NCBI GenBank assembly: GCA_015039315.1
Contig: WIDE01000035.1
Span: forward strand, 24,765 to 88,764
Direction: 5' to 3'
DNA length: 64,000 nucleotides
Source: Clavulina sp. PMI_390
Lineage: Eukaryota; Basidiomycota; Agaricomycetes; Cantharellales; Hydnaceae
Each line of letters starts with the position of its first letter. Position 1 is the first letter of the stretch. Positions 23,916 through 36,034 of this stretch are shown piece after piece. The translations under genes were made by a program, and so were the position numbers. Under the pieces are notes generated by a model. The model was not told where the DNA came from, did not search any database, and was given only the letters and a program-made list of their open reading frames with translations.

Positions 23916-25100
23916 ATGCTCGATTTGCTTGTCCGACTCGTCTCGACTATGGCATATATCTCTGTGCCCCTTTACATACTCCAGGTCCTATCCAACAGGT
24001 CCCCCACAACCCGCTACTACTTCCGCCTCTTCCTCTACCTCTCTGCCCTCAGTGTCTGCTCCGTCTGGGGCGTCATTGTATCCATTGCCCTCACCATCGC
24101 TGGCCGTCGCTTTGACATCAACTATGTTGTTGCACGATCTTTCTACCTTTTGTGCTCAAACGTCATGGGCATCACCATCGACACAGAGAACATGCATTTG
24201 CTCGAGGATGGTCCCGCCATCATGGTTGGTAACCACCAGACAATGATGGACATCCTCTATCTTGCAAGGTGCGATTGACCCCTGAGTCGACCCATACCCG
24301 CATTTGATCGTCCGAAATTGATTCCCTCCATCATATTTCAGGATATTCCCCCACAAGGCATCTATCATGGCCAAGAAAGAGCTCCAACTCGCCCCATTCC
24401 TGGGCCAATACCTCACCGCGTCTGGCGCGGTCTTCCTTAATCGCTCCAGCAACAAGGATGCTGTCTCCGCCCTTGCAGCCGCTGGCCAGGAGCTCAAACA
24501 GCGAGGAGTACGTCTCCCTAAGCCAACGCCGTCCGATGATTCATATATTTCTCGCTCACCTTGATACTCTCGGCATCTTCCCACCTCTTCCAGATATCAC
24601 TCTGGATGTTCCCAGAAGGCACACGTCATTCGGCTCGTGAAACCGGAATGCTGCCGTTCAAGAAAGGAGCCTTCCATTTAGCAATTCAGGCGCAAGTTCC
24701 CGTCATCCCCGTCGTATGTCAAAACTACTGGCACCTCTACCATAAAGGCACTTTTGACTCGGGCAAGCTCAAACTGGCTGGTGCGCATCTTCAGCATCGC
24801 TTGCCTGTGTTTGCTCGTCAGAATTACTAACGAGCATGCGTAGTCCTGGATCCCGTGCCCACAACTGGGTTGACAGCAGCAGATGTCCCCGACCTTATCA
24901 CACGTGTGCGCGACGCAATGCTCGCCAAATTGATAGAAATTTCGGATGGGACTGTGCCAGCCAAGGGCCAGGCACCCTCTGCCACCACGACTTCAGTCAC
25001 CACTCCGCTATCTCCCGCCATTCAGCGCCCACCGCCCTCTGTTTCGGGGAGTACTGCAGATGGTAGTGACGACGATGCCGTGCTCGTAGACCGCCCATAA
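23916..25100 (+). CDS. SLC1: 1-acyl-sn-glycerol-3-phosphate acyltransferase
   Basis: Four exons, 23916-24268, 24342-24507, 24594-24780 and 24844-25100; 320 residues. The enzyme acylates lysophosphatidic acid to phosphatidic acid in ER or lipid-droplet membranes. Two N-terminal hydrophobic segments (about residues 5-25 and 35-62) anchor it. Catalytic motif I is NHQTMMD (His 107, Asp 112), and motif III is FPEGTRHSARETGMLPFKKG (from about 179). VPVIPVVCQNY and the conserved LDPVPTTGLT follow. The C-terminal 60 residues are Ser/Thr/Pro-rich and variable. The symbol SLC1 is used for the yeast counterpart. The start ATG is the first in the frame and lies 160 bp from the divergent thioesterase gene. 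Confidence 0.93.
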
Positions 25101-25541
25101 TTGGTAACACAGAGAGATACCCTCCCCTACCACAATGTGATGTTTTGTATGCAGAGCTATCTGTTTCTCCTCGCTTCCCCCACGATGAATAGTTCCGCAT
25201 ATGATCTTCTTTGTTGACACAGCGAAGCCACCTGACTGATAAAGCAGGCCAGTTCTAGCGAGGCCACCCGCCAAAGCGCTACCCAGAGTGCGCAGAGAGA
25301 GTAAAAGGACCCACGATATCAGTCCATAAATCCATACTATCAGTCTCATGCCTCAGTCCAAACGGATCGCCTTGTGACACGAGCGATTATCCTGAATGAT
25401 TATAAATTGTACATTGCATTACAGCTCAACTTTTTCGGGAAGCGCAGGGATACAGGTTGACATAGTATTCGCGTTTCCTCTTGGCCTCCAACCTCCCCAA
25501 TCTGTGAACTACCAGCAGCACAGATAGCTAGCAGCCGATGA
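25101..25541. other. Convergent intergenic region, no gene seen
   Basis: About 440 bases between the acyltransferase stop and the DDI1 stop. Short frames on both strands show no family resemblance. It most likely holds the two facing 3' untranslated regions. Confidence 0.5.
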
Positions 25542-27353
25542 TCAGAACAGAAGGCTGGCGGCAGCGTCAATGTTCCCCTGAGTGGCATTCAGCAACTCGA
25601 TCGCCTGCTCCCTTGTAGCACCAAAGCTCTCTAGCATTGAGATACTTGTCTCCGGCCAGCGTGATCCTCCTGCTCCTGCTCCTCGACTTTGGGGTGGCCG
25701 GGATGGCGTTGAAGATGCTACTTGCGGGGGTGAGAGAGGACGACTGGCTGTGCCAGTGTGTGGAATGGTCGCGCGAGGTGGGGCAGACAGTGTGCTGCCT
25801 GCTCCAGGGAAGGACGATGGTGTGGAAGCTGCTGGGCGAGTGGAGGAGCCTCCAGATGTGGAGGCTTGCAGCTCAGATTCGGTGACAGGCGCTGTGGGAT
25901 CGCGGGCCTTGTCAGGGAGCTCGTGCTCTGAGAGGAACTTTACTTCACGCCCTTGGATACGCAGAACGTTCTTCTCGAGGTCGATGCAGGCTTGGTGGGC
26001 CTTGAGCATGTCCAGGCCGAAGAGCAGATCGACATCTCGGCCCTGAAGAAACAATTGTTAGTCCATACATGACCTATCTGACACTGCATGCTCAACCAAG
26101 ACGAACCTCCATAACAGTAAACGCGCAAGGCAGGAAGAGATCTGCTAGCCGTATTTGGGCACTGTGAACTCGGCCGAGAATTTTTGCTGTTCCAACACCC
26201 TTTGCAATCCCAGAGAAGCGAGTGTCGAGCAAGCGCATTATTCTATCAATAGGTGAATCGTTGAGTGAGTGATACTAGGCAAGAATAGCTACTGTCATCG
26301 AGAACATACCCGCATTGTTCTGCACATTCGGGGCTAACTACGGGTGGGAAGTTAGGGGCTTTTCAGCGTGTATGGAGGAAGTGGATAATCAAAGCTCACT
26401 GATGGTCTGTTGGGCACCGCTGTCCACGAAAGCTTTTACAGGGTGGCCATTCACCTCCACGTCAATGCTAGGTTTGATCAATGTCAGAACACCCCAGGAA
26501 ATTTGATATCCATCACCATTTGAAGACTCACTATAGCATGATGACTCTTCCAAAGCTCTCTGGGGAGAATTCCATGGCATGCTGGAGGTTTTCCATCACA
26601 GCCTCCATCCGAATAGCTTCTTCGATCTTTTTCTGCGCTTCGATATCATATGGATCGGCATTGAGTGCTTCTACCTCTCGTTGCCGCTGGAGCTCAGCGT
26701 CTTGTTGGCGCTCGCGCTGTTGACGCAATAGAGATGCGAATTGGCCAGGATTATTTTGCGCCGCTTGTGCGAGATCAGGCTGGGTCTATGCATACAAAAA
26801 GCGTCCAGATTGATACGTCATAATGAGTAACCTCCAGGGGCCAGTCAAGTTGGATAGGGGGCAAAGAGGCGTTCACATACATTGTGCAGCTCGCGGAGAA
26901 GGGTGGGATCACCGAGAATCCTGAGCCGGATCATCTCTGCGTCCTGCTCTACGGTCCTGCGGGATTAAATGTGCGTTAGTCGTCGAGCAATATTTGCTGT
27001 TATGCTATAAAAATGGAACGAACCTGCCAGCGACAGTGACTTTTCGTCTCAGGAGCAGCACCGCATCTTCCGTGACACCAAAGCTGGCGATTGTTGACTT
27101 GGGATCGTTTAGATCGCGGCCGTCGATGGAGAGGCTCTGTTCAGCAACAGGCACTCCTGACTAAACGTGATAGCATAGAAGGATGCAGGGCGAGAGAGGC
27201 AGGGGGGTGAGAGGTGCAGGTGGCGCATTCAGAGTGGGGAGCGCCAGTCCGTACCTCGGCCTCAAGAAGGGCCATGATGTTTTCGACTTCCATCTGAGGG
27301 TCGATCTCGACCACGTATGATTCTCCCGTCTCGGTGTAAAATGTCAATCTCAT
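25542..27353 (-). CDS. DDI1: DNA damage-inducible protein 1 (ubiquitin shuttle protease)
   Basis: Eight exons: 27255-27353, 27024-27160, 26881-26956, 26532-26785, 26400-26467, 26310-26337, 26107-26242 and 25542-26042; 432 residues. Ddi1 brings ubiquitinated substrates to the proteasome and carries a retroviral-type aspartyl protease. Order seen: N-terminal ubiquitin-like domain ([18 protein letters not shown] through [12 protein letters not shown]), a helical region with [13 protein letters not shown], the protease core with [10 protein letters not shown] (catalytic Asp about 204) and [40 protein letters not shown], a Ser/Pro/Thr linker, and a C-terminal UBA domain ([20 protein letters not shown]). 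The smallest internal exon is 28 nt. Key residues are intact. Confidence 0.94.
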
Positions 27354-27705
27354 GGCGGCAGAACAAACAGGGGAGTGCGTAAGTAGTCGCTGCGCTCTCT
27401 TGCGGACCCACAGGCAAGGTTGGGTTTAGGGAGGATTAAGTATGGTAGTATCGACGTGATGGGTCTTTATGGGAGTTGATGGGATGACGAAGCGCTGTCG
27501 CAATTGGCCGCGTCAGCGACAGCAAGCGCGAAGGATTGTTCTGGAAATCGGAGGAGATGGGATGTGTGTCGATTTGCAACAGGTTCAAGTTCGCACGATC
27601 AGTTCATCATACTCTCTCTACTCGTACATGTATACACAAGAAAAAAGGGGGGAAAAACACTGGTCTAGTAATACACTCTAGCCCAAAATGAAGAACGAAA
27701 ATAAC

Positions 27706-29428
27706 TTATCTACCACGTCCATAACTGTACCTGGGCATCATCGAGGAACTGTCAATAACCTGAAAGTGAGCACCAACTGACGAATACAACACGAGCGTCA
27801 ACGTACATTCGTGACACTCCCGGCGACATCATCGTGTCTTCCAGCGCGGACGCGCTCAGGCTGGCCTCTGGTTGGACAGAGTGGCATTAGCTCCACTAGC
27901 TGATTTGTAATACGAGATAGCTACTTACCGCTGAGATCGCTGAAACTAGATGCTTGTGACCCCTGACTGCTCACGCTGCGTTGGCGAGGTGACACGCTCC
28001 TCGGATCGTCAGCAGTCGACCGCCGTGATTGGGAGTCAGAATTCGAATGCGAATGGTGCGAGTGAGGATGCCGCTCGCCAGGCGAGGAAGACCCTGATGA
28101 AGGGATAGAGGGGAGCTCTCGTGCAAACCGAGAGACGCGCGAGGGCGGCGATGTTGGAGAGGATGTGGTTGGGTGGGCCTCACTAAAAGTAGGGATATAT
28201 TGCTGGTGCTGCCACTGCTGCTGCTGTTGAGGCTGCTGTCCAGCGCCACTAGTGCCTCTGTGAGAGGGGCCTCCGATGGCATTAAAAGGAGGGATCGGGA
28301 GCGGTGCTCGATTGTTCGTTCGTTGCTGGCCACGATTGGCGCTCGTCCTACTGCTGCCTACCCGTGGCGTTCTCGTCGCTGTCATAGCCGGCCTCGCGAA
28401 CCCAAGCGAATCAGTCATCTTGCGCGAAAGATCCTTGAGTTGTTGCCCAAGACTTTCGTGGGCCTCGTGTCTCCGCTCTGCTTCATCCTGCTCCGTCCCA
28501 GAAGATTCAGACTCGTCAAAGTCTGATTCATCGGATGCAACATCGCCTTCGTCGACCTCATGTGTGTGGCTTCCACCTGGCGGACCACTGACGCCGGGGG
28601 TAGAAGTAGCGGCTTTCGTGATGTCCCCAGAGAGAAGGCGCGGAAGCGTTGGTGGGGTACCTGTGATGAGGCGAGAAGACGAGCCTGTGGAGGGCAACAA
28701 GGGACGTTCTAATTTGCGTGGAGATCTGGTATATTGTAGGGTGCCACTAGCAGCGGCGGCTGCAGTTGCAGTCGAATCGGCGTGGGACGATGACCTGTGC
28801 GTCAAGAGCGGTGTCCCTCGCGTCGACACTGCGGGCCCTGTTGGAATATCATGTGACAAGAGGGAAGTGGGAGGACGGGAGGCCTGAGGTGAGCCGATAC
28901 CAATGCCAGCAGGGGATGTGAGCCCAAGTGTGCGGACTTCGTTCAGCTTTTGCAAGTCTTCAACGTATCGGGCTTGAGTTTTGTACAACAAATATGGAAG
29001 CGGGCAATCCAGTCGCGTTGATAAGGCTTGCCCTATTTGGAGGAAACAATGACATTGATGACGATAGGGATCATGAATGAAAAAAAGGGGTGTCAAAGAG
29101 GCTCAGAACTGAGCTTGGGCGAAGGGCCACAGAACGGACGACAGAAAAGAACGACACTCACAGTCAACGTCATTCGCGCGCGTCGCACTCAGCTCCTGCC
29201 AGAACAAGCGCTCCTTTTCCGGTGTCCAGTTCACCTATGTCATAGGTCGGGTTGGTATTACATTCATATCAGATTGCGGCGATGGTCGAGCCCAGCGTCA
29301 CTCTGGTTGGTTGGACATACAGGAACAGGATCTGCCCAGCCTCCATCTTGCGGCCGTTCGAAAGGAACTCTCACAATCAGAACGGTAGGTCGAGGTGTTG
29401 GGGTAGTTTGGGGAGATGTGCCGGACAT
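27706..29428 (-). CDS. ATG29: Autophagy-related protein 29
   Basis: Five exons, 29321-29428, 29162-29234, 27929-29032, 27803-27867 and 27706-27759; 467 residues. Atg29 works with Atg17 and Atg31 to organise the phagophore assembly site. The N-terminal 75 residues match the family: VLIVRVPFERP, then DPVPVNWTPEKERLFWQEL and VDWQALSTRLDCPLPYLLYK, assembled over two introns. The rest is a long Ser/Pro/Gly-rich disordered tail with acidic and Gln-rich patches, longer than in yeast but usual for basidiomycete members. It ends RYSYGRGR. The last donor is uncertain (GT at 27802, or 27806 with a different acceptor). DDI1 lies 350 bp downstream on the same strand. Confidence 0.82.
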
Positions 29429-29959
29429 CAGAGGAGTGTCGGAGTTCAAGCTCACTGCCACTGGAGGATGAGCGTGGTTTGAGAAAGCGTCAGAGTCACC
29501 GAATCATCTGTCACTTGTTCCCGTCGTCACCACCAAGAGCGAAAGAGCGGCCTACACATCCTGGCAACATGTTGGAACTGAGCATGTAGCAGTATATTAT
29601 TTGCACAGTTCGGTACTGTGGTGGAAAGGTGATCAAGAAAAAAACTACGAGTAGTAGAGATTGGAAATAATGTACAAGAAGGGTATTGAGAGTTGGTAGT
29701 GATTTCATGGTAGCATTAGATCGCAAGCAAGTGCAAGAGTAGTATGTGAAGAAAAAGTTGCAGCAAAGGATACAAGGTGGGACTTGGCAAATGTCAAGGA
29801 ATGGAGGGAGAGAGAACACATATGATCGGAGGTGATGAAATGGCGAGCAAAATCATATAAAGGGATAGGACAGGCAGTACAGCAGTTCACAAGATGTTGG
29901 AAATCGAGTGGTAAGGGGCAGCAGCGAACACAGTCGGCAATGGGAAAGATGTCAAAAAA
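29429..29959. other. ATG29 promoter and Argonaute 3' flank, no gene seen
   Basis: About 530 bases between the Argonaute stop and the ATG29 start, both on the minus strand. I see no coding frame with family resemblance on either strand. Confidence 0.5.
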
Positions 29960-32900
29960 TCAGGAGAAATACATGAGCCTCTCAGTGGTTGGGTGGAGGG
30001 GCTTGAAACCGCTTCGGAAATCGTCAAGTGATGCTTGAGGTCTGCCTCCCGAAAACTGCGACATATCGTCGGAGAAACGGTACATTCCAGAAGCGTTAGG
30101 GTCGTACTAGAAAAGGCGAGTTGAATGAGTGGGAATGACAACATGACAGAAACTGTGAGTTGGCATACGTGATTCTTTGCCCGAGAGCACACAATGTCCG
30201 CATCTAAAAAACGACAGATTAGTGTTGATATTGGGGCGTAGATTAAGTTAAGAAGAGACGAACAGTATACGGGAGCAGGGATAGAGACCGAGCGAGTGGA
30301 CCGGGCATACACATGACAGAGAGCGAACGAGAGTTGTTGAATGCCGTCTGGGCTGAAGTTGTTCTCGTCCAAGAGCTACAGAAAGTCATTAATTGTATGT
30401 CCCAGACACCAGTGACTCAATGCGCAGTAAGAGAACATACCACATTATAGTGCGCGGGACGAGAGGTTCCAAGGAGACCACCATGCGACTGCAGATAGAA
30501 GTCAAACTCGGCCGGGTTTGTCACCTGGATTCAAGGCCGTAAAGTTGATAGAAAGTGTTAGCGGTATCAACTCCCCCATGTCTAAAAAGACTTACGGATG
30601 TGTCCACCACTGTACCAGCAGGGCAATTACCCGATCGATCACCTTCATTTGGACGAGGGAAGAAGCGCACGTGGTGACGTTTCCCCACGACAATGACAGT
30701 AATTTTCGGAATCGGGTTGAACCCACAAGCCCTGCATGCCTCTGTAGGTTGTTTTAGTAACAGTACGCAGCCGGAGAGTGATGTAATACACACCTTTCAG
30801 TAAAGGCACCTCGGTATCTAGAACCGTCTTGAACTGTCCTTCCGACACACCATCACGATAAAAGATGATGCGGCGGGGGGCAGGGTTTGACTTCTTCTCA
30901 ACCATCTGTCGGTATCCAGTATACTTCTTGAGCAAGTTCTGTACGGATTGATGAGTGAAAATCATTGAGCATATACCAAAAATTCTTGCTCACTATTGCC
31001 ATAACCTGGAGGTCATCAATCATTTCCTGTCGAGACGTTTGGACACGCGTCGCAGCAACGTATTTGGCAGTGTCGGAGTCAACATTTGCGACAAGAGACG
31101 TGAATGATGGCCGGCCTTCCGATCCAGGAGCAGGGTGGATGACATCTGCGCCCATCACCACAGTAGGTTGCACAGGATCTGTCAAGAAGGGTACGGAGCG
31201 AGGGTCAGGGATGGTATTAATGCCGCCCAGCTTGACATTGATTCTATTTGCCAGACAAATTATATGAGGAACAGCAGGATAAAAGCGTGGTCGCGGCACT
31301 CACTTCAAGCAAACATTTGCGTAATATTGCGGTTTGGCACGGTAGCATTTTGTACTCTTCAAGCATTGAGTTGCCACTCCAGTCACGATGTCACCGAAGC
31401 TAGAAAAGCAATCGCCTTAGGAAGAGATAATTGTTGGGCTGGAGACAACTCGTACTGTTTGACGGCAATATAGATGTCGGTGCTACCCTCCGGTAGTATA
31501 ACAACGAGCAGGTCAGGGAAGGCACCGCCTTTCCTGTTGACAGCCTGCCCTAGTCCCTTCAATTGCTGGGAAGGATTGGTAGAGTCAGAAACGATGGATT
31601 GCGGCCAAAAATGTAGACATACCGCAATAATATCACCTTGGCCGTTGCCCCACTCCACAATCGGATCAGGAGGAAGGCCGCGAATACCTAACGTGAACAC
31701 AGTTTTCAGTCAACACCGAAGCCGAGCTAACTCCCGATGCCAGCACTGACCTGTCTCATGGCAGGACCTTCCCAATCCCTGGATCATCTCTGCAACTGCT
31801 TGATCACCGAAGCGCTGGCGACGCTCAAACACCATAACACCCCAGTTCCGAATTGTGCAGGGTGAATAGAATTTCTTGTTGATCATATTCCATGCTCCGT
31901 CTTTGGGCTGGATAGTAGTGTCCTTACCCGTACCCCCATATCGCAAGACAGGCGCTGGGAGGACACGGGCATCGAGCTCTAGGGGACCTCTTGAAGCTGG
32001 GGATTTTGGTTTGAAAACTCGTTTATGGAATAACGACGAACGAACACACCATCGATTGACATCCCAAATGCGCGGACATATGGTGATTGTCCATATGAAA
32101 GGACCTAAGAAATACCATCTTAGTCCCAATTCACTTTGACAGCCAAAGAAACACACTTCTACGCCTCGCCGAATACTAGCCAGTCGGTCGTCGGGCTTGC
32201 GGGTAGCAAACTCAAGTACTTCCTTGGTCTTCTCTGGAGGGACCTGCCGGCGCATAATCTGGCCCACAGGGACTGTGCATAATTCGAATGGGATGAGCGC
32301 TCCAGCGCCGACCTATGATGGCCGTGTCAGTATTTCGCGATAAAGCACAAGTCTATGTGGATCATACCTCGACGCAAGGTAGGTCCGGGAATTTAAGACG
32401 GATGTTTGCCGTCTCAAGGAAGTAAGCCTGAACGAAGGAAGAGAAACTTGAGAGGCAGTATGGATGATTCAGGACTTCGTCAGTGACATACAGCTACAGT
32501 CTTGGTTCCCCCTCCGTTAATAGCAAATCTCATATCCGCCGCACCCTGCGTGCTAATCTTCTTAATGGGGCGAGGCGCCTTGCTACCGGGTGTGTTGATG
32601 CGAAGACCAGTGATGAAGCGCTGTAGTCGGAGCCTCTCGCGGTCTGGGAATCCACGTTTGGGGGCGAGCATTTGTGGATTTCCTTGCTTATTGAAGAAGT
32701 CTAGCGCGATATCGATGAGGTTACCGCCCTTGAACCTGGGCCAGGGGCGCCAAAATGTGAGAACGTTCTCCTCACAAAGATCTTTGAAAGATGAACGCAC
32801 ATGATACCGGTACTGATATCGATATTTATTAACATCTTGCCGAGAGATGGTCGTGCGGATCTAAGCAAACGAGTGCGTCAGACCATGAGAAGCCAGGAGA

Positions 32901-33935
32901 TCATAGAAAACCTACTGGAAATAACCTCGCCATAGGATCATTCCCATACCGATATCCTTCGTCTCTTGATCAGTAAAGAATGACCTTACATTGAAGGGCC
33001 ATTTGCTATATTGCAAAGTGAGATAGGTACGATTGAATGGGTGAATGATGAGAGCATACAGCGTAGGTTCCATTCGGATTATGACATTGAGCGCAGTAAT
33101 CGCCGTTAGCACAGAGTTGTCGTGGGACTGCGTCCCTGCCAGGAAACGGTGAAGGGTCCTGGGGTAAAAGCTCAGGTCAGTGCCGTCGCACAGAGCGATA
33201 AGCCAGCAAAGACCTTACTCAGGGTTGATTTCAGCGACCTTATTCAAGCGGACTTTGTAGACTTTGGGTGGTTTTCCATCGGCACGGGGTTTGCCATCTC
33301 CGAGGCTGACTTCAAACTGGAGCAATCAATCAAGTCCATATAAGGATAAGAGTGTCATTGGATGTGAAAGGGAGATGATAGCGCACCTCCTTCATGCCAC
33401 TATCACCAAAGGGTAGTTCGCGGGGAGCAAAGATATTCTTTCTACCATCATAAACTGCCGGAGGATCGAAGTCAGCTGGCGCGACCCTGGTTTGCAGCGC
33501 CATGATAATCTCCAGATTGAGCGCAGGGGGCAGGATCTTATCAGAGGGGAGAATGACTGGTATGGGGGTCAAGAGAGGGTTCTGAAGCGCGCATAAGAGT
33601 ATGTGAAGACTTGCCAACTAGGTATAAGAAGGAAAGGGCCAAGAAATCGAAGGAGACATGAGAGCCACAGCGCCATTAGTCAGTTTGTGGTTGCATACCG
33701 TCATAATGGTGGATTATGTCCTGGGGGATCTCTGCTAAGAAGTGGTTAGACTTGATTTTGGAAGGCCTTCCCGCCTTTCCAAAACTGAATGATGCACAAG
33801 GTCGTAAGGATCGTGGCGAAAGGAGTAAACGCGCGCGTAAATGATCAAGGACGATGCTCACCCAGGACGGCGCACACCAATAGCCTGCACATTGGGACCA
33901 AGGGGTTGATTGACCGCGACAGCTTTGGGTGGCAT
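29960..33935 (-). CDS. Argonaute protein (RNA silencing slicer)
   Basis: Twenty-two exons, 5' to 3': 33862-33935, 33699-33784, 33387-33556, 33219-33316, 33060-33158, 32916-33005, 32801-32860, 32492-32735, 32368-32427, 32157-32312, 32050-32104, 31751-31996, 31623-31687, 31456-31565, 31304-31399, 30994-31243, 30794-30938, 30596-30741, 30441-30524, 30264-30375, 30169-30203 and 29960-30106; 875 residues. It binds small RNAs to guide silencing. Seen: N domain ([27 protein letters not shown]), linker ([20 protein letters not shown]), PAZ ([20 protein letters not shown]), MID ([21 protein letters not shown]) and PIWI. The DEDH tetrad is present: GADV (Asp 603), RQE (Glu 643), YRDG (Asp 682) and RPAHYN (His 775). 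An extra N-terminal RG-rich exon upstream cannot be excluded. Confidence 0.93.
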
Positions 33936-34207
33936 GTCGTGAAGCGGAGAGTGGAGGGAGCGTCACGAGTTGGTGGAGGACGACCAGGACCAACCTGGGT
34001 GTGTAAACTCGCACAAACAGCAGCTCCCATCAAGCCAAGATTCCCACGATTGCCTCGAAAGCGCAAAAGTGCATTGACTGCATCGTATTTCACATCTACC
34101 TACATTCAAGGGCCAGTCCTATTGTTAATTTACTCATGATCGAGTGCTGGTGTCTATTGACTTTGATTATCGCCAGGTTGCCAAATGAAGAATAAACCCC
34201 ACGGCTG

Positions 34208-34273
34208 NNNNNNNNNNNNNNNNNNNNNNNNNNNNNNNNNNNNNNNNNNNNNNNNNNNNNNNNNNNNNNNNNN
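34208..34273. other. Assembly gap (66 N)
   Basis: A run of 66 undetermined bases between the Argonaute promoter side and a retroelement remnant. It marks a scaffold join, probably caused by repeat content; its true length is unknown. Confidence 0.99.
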
Positions 34274-34559
34274 TTAGCCTTTGCAAGGTTTATCCACCCC
34301 ATGTCCATAACGCTCATCGCCGACTGCCGCGGCACAGCCCGCCACCTTTCTTCTGAGCAACTGACATCGAGGTCCCTCACGATACGATAGTGGAGAGCAA
34401 CACACTGTACCAAATGTAAATCCATGCATCGAGCGCTGCAAACACTCTAGCTACTGTCAATAAATGTTTAGCGCGGTTCCACACACGACATGGATACTAC
34501 CTACTATAGCATCTATATATGTATATTCTGAGCCGTCGGACCTGATTCGCTTTGAGTGG

Positions 34560-35260
34560 TATGCCGGTTAGTCAGAGATAGGGGCGGGGGGATGGGCATG
34601 GCCATAGGGTCGAGATATTGATCGCCTTGTCAAAGGCTCGCGAGCTTTATGAATCGCGCGAGCGGTTTGCATCCTTTTGAGGCGCTCAGGAAGGTTTCTA
34701 AGTCGATCCAGCGTTTATGGTCATCGAGGGTGGAGCGTAAGTTGTTGAATCATAGACAGTCGAGAATAATGTGATTGCGAGTCTGGAACGCGCCGCATGG
34801 ACACTTCGTGGGCTCCAGGATGCTAAAATAATCGTATTGGCTGTGAATGAAGGGATGAGCGGTTTGGAATTTCGGGATCCTCACTACGAGCTTCGGCCGG
34901 AGAGTAGGCGATGGGAGGCTCTGCAAACGCAGGGATGGAGTTAAGTGCTTAGAAGTCTGGGGGATGGCTGGCTGCGGCAGTGCGGGTGGCTCATGAGCAG
35001 GTCTAGCGCACGCAGATCCCTGTCTAATCATCTTGCAAGAATGTCAGCTGCATCATTTCCCGGCATGTCGTGGTTGCCAGGGACCTTCTCAAGGTGCGGG
35101 TCTCGGTTCAGGATTGTATGGACTATGGATCGGGACCCGTTTGAGTACGATTGATAGAGGCCCTGGGTCCCCTTGTGGGTCCTCCGTGTCGTTCGGACCG
35201 CCCGCGTCGAGTGTGACGGCTGCCCGTTGAGACGTAACTGAGGGTGGGCTGTTAGCTCTT
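34560..35260 (-). mobile_element. Decayed 3' end of a non-LTR retrotransposon (RNase H region)
   Basis: On the minus strand, broken reading frames give pieces of the C-terminal part of a LINE-type polyprotein. Around 35000-35090 is EKVPGNHDMPGNDAADILAR, which matches the RNase H pattern W-PGH-x-G-N-E-x-A-D-x-L-A (with Asn replacing the usual His). Further along, at 34750-34850, is a Cys/His cluster, EPTKCPCGAFQTRNHIILDC, typical of the zinc knuckle after the reverse transcriptase/RNase H region. Stop codons and frame shifts interrupt it, so it is a fossil. I see no reverse transcriptase core, and boundaries are approximate; the rest may lie in or beyond the gap. Confidence 0.62.
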
Positions 35261-36034
35261 GGAGTCGCGCAACCTGTTCACCGTGCTAGGGGCGGTTTTC
35301 TTCAGAGGTGTGGAGAAGTACCGGATCAGGTCTCTCAAACAGCAAGCTAATATTAGATTATGTGATGCTATTGGATCGTGGTGTTATACTTCAGAGCTCA
35401 GCAGCGCACAATGCACGACAGCGTGCCTGCAAACTGGGGCTGCAGATTTATAGAGATAAATGGCCTAGAATTATTCACAAGGTGTATAGCTAATGAGCGC
35501 GTAGCGAAGAGATTAATATCCTTCAATCCAAGCGTTGGATGGGTGCTGGTAGGATAGCTGATCTGCTACACAAGATATACTAGCCCCGATACCAATGTCC
35601 GCAGACTTTAGACACAGTTTCGTTATTTGGATAGACAATTCTTTCTGAAGAGAGAGCCTTCAACCCATCAGGAGGAGAATTCACGAGCTGTATAAAAATG
35701 AAAGGACGGAGAAACAGATGTTTGTGTGCAGGTGCGAGAGGAAACATTTCACGATCGAGTCACGTGTGACGCTGCCAATGACTAAGTGGAGGTGACGCAA
35801 GAAGATTGGCGAACAATATAAATGACTAAGCACCATTGACGCCCTCGTAACCTAGAATGAAACAATAGTGATGGGGGGAATTTACGATCCAAGACCCGCC
35901 ACCTGTGGCGGGAATACCTCCACACCATCTAGTTACCAATACAATCTAGCATTCATGTGAGCGCACGTTATCTATCCTGCTACTTGACTGAACTACGGCG
36001 GAGCCACTCAAGATATAGGAAACAAACCACCGTT
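35261..36034. other. Intergenic DNA without recognised gene
   Basis: Only short frames on both strands, none with recognisable domains. It may include further decayed repeat sequence adjoining the retroelement remnant, but I cannot define ends or terminal repeats. Confidence 0.4.

Noticed and set aside
32480..32800. Continuous minus-strand frame through the Argonaute linker
   Set aside because: It reads through an intron (32736-32800). Splicing gives the conserved [19 protein letters not shown] sequence in another frame.
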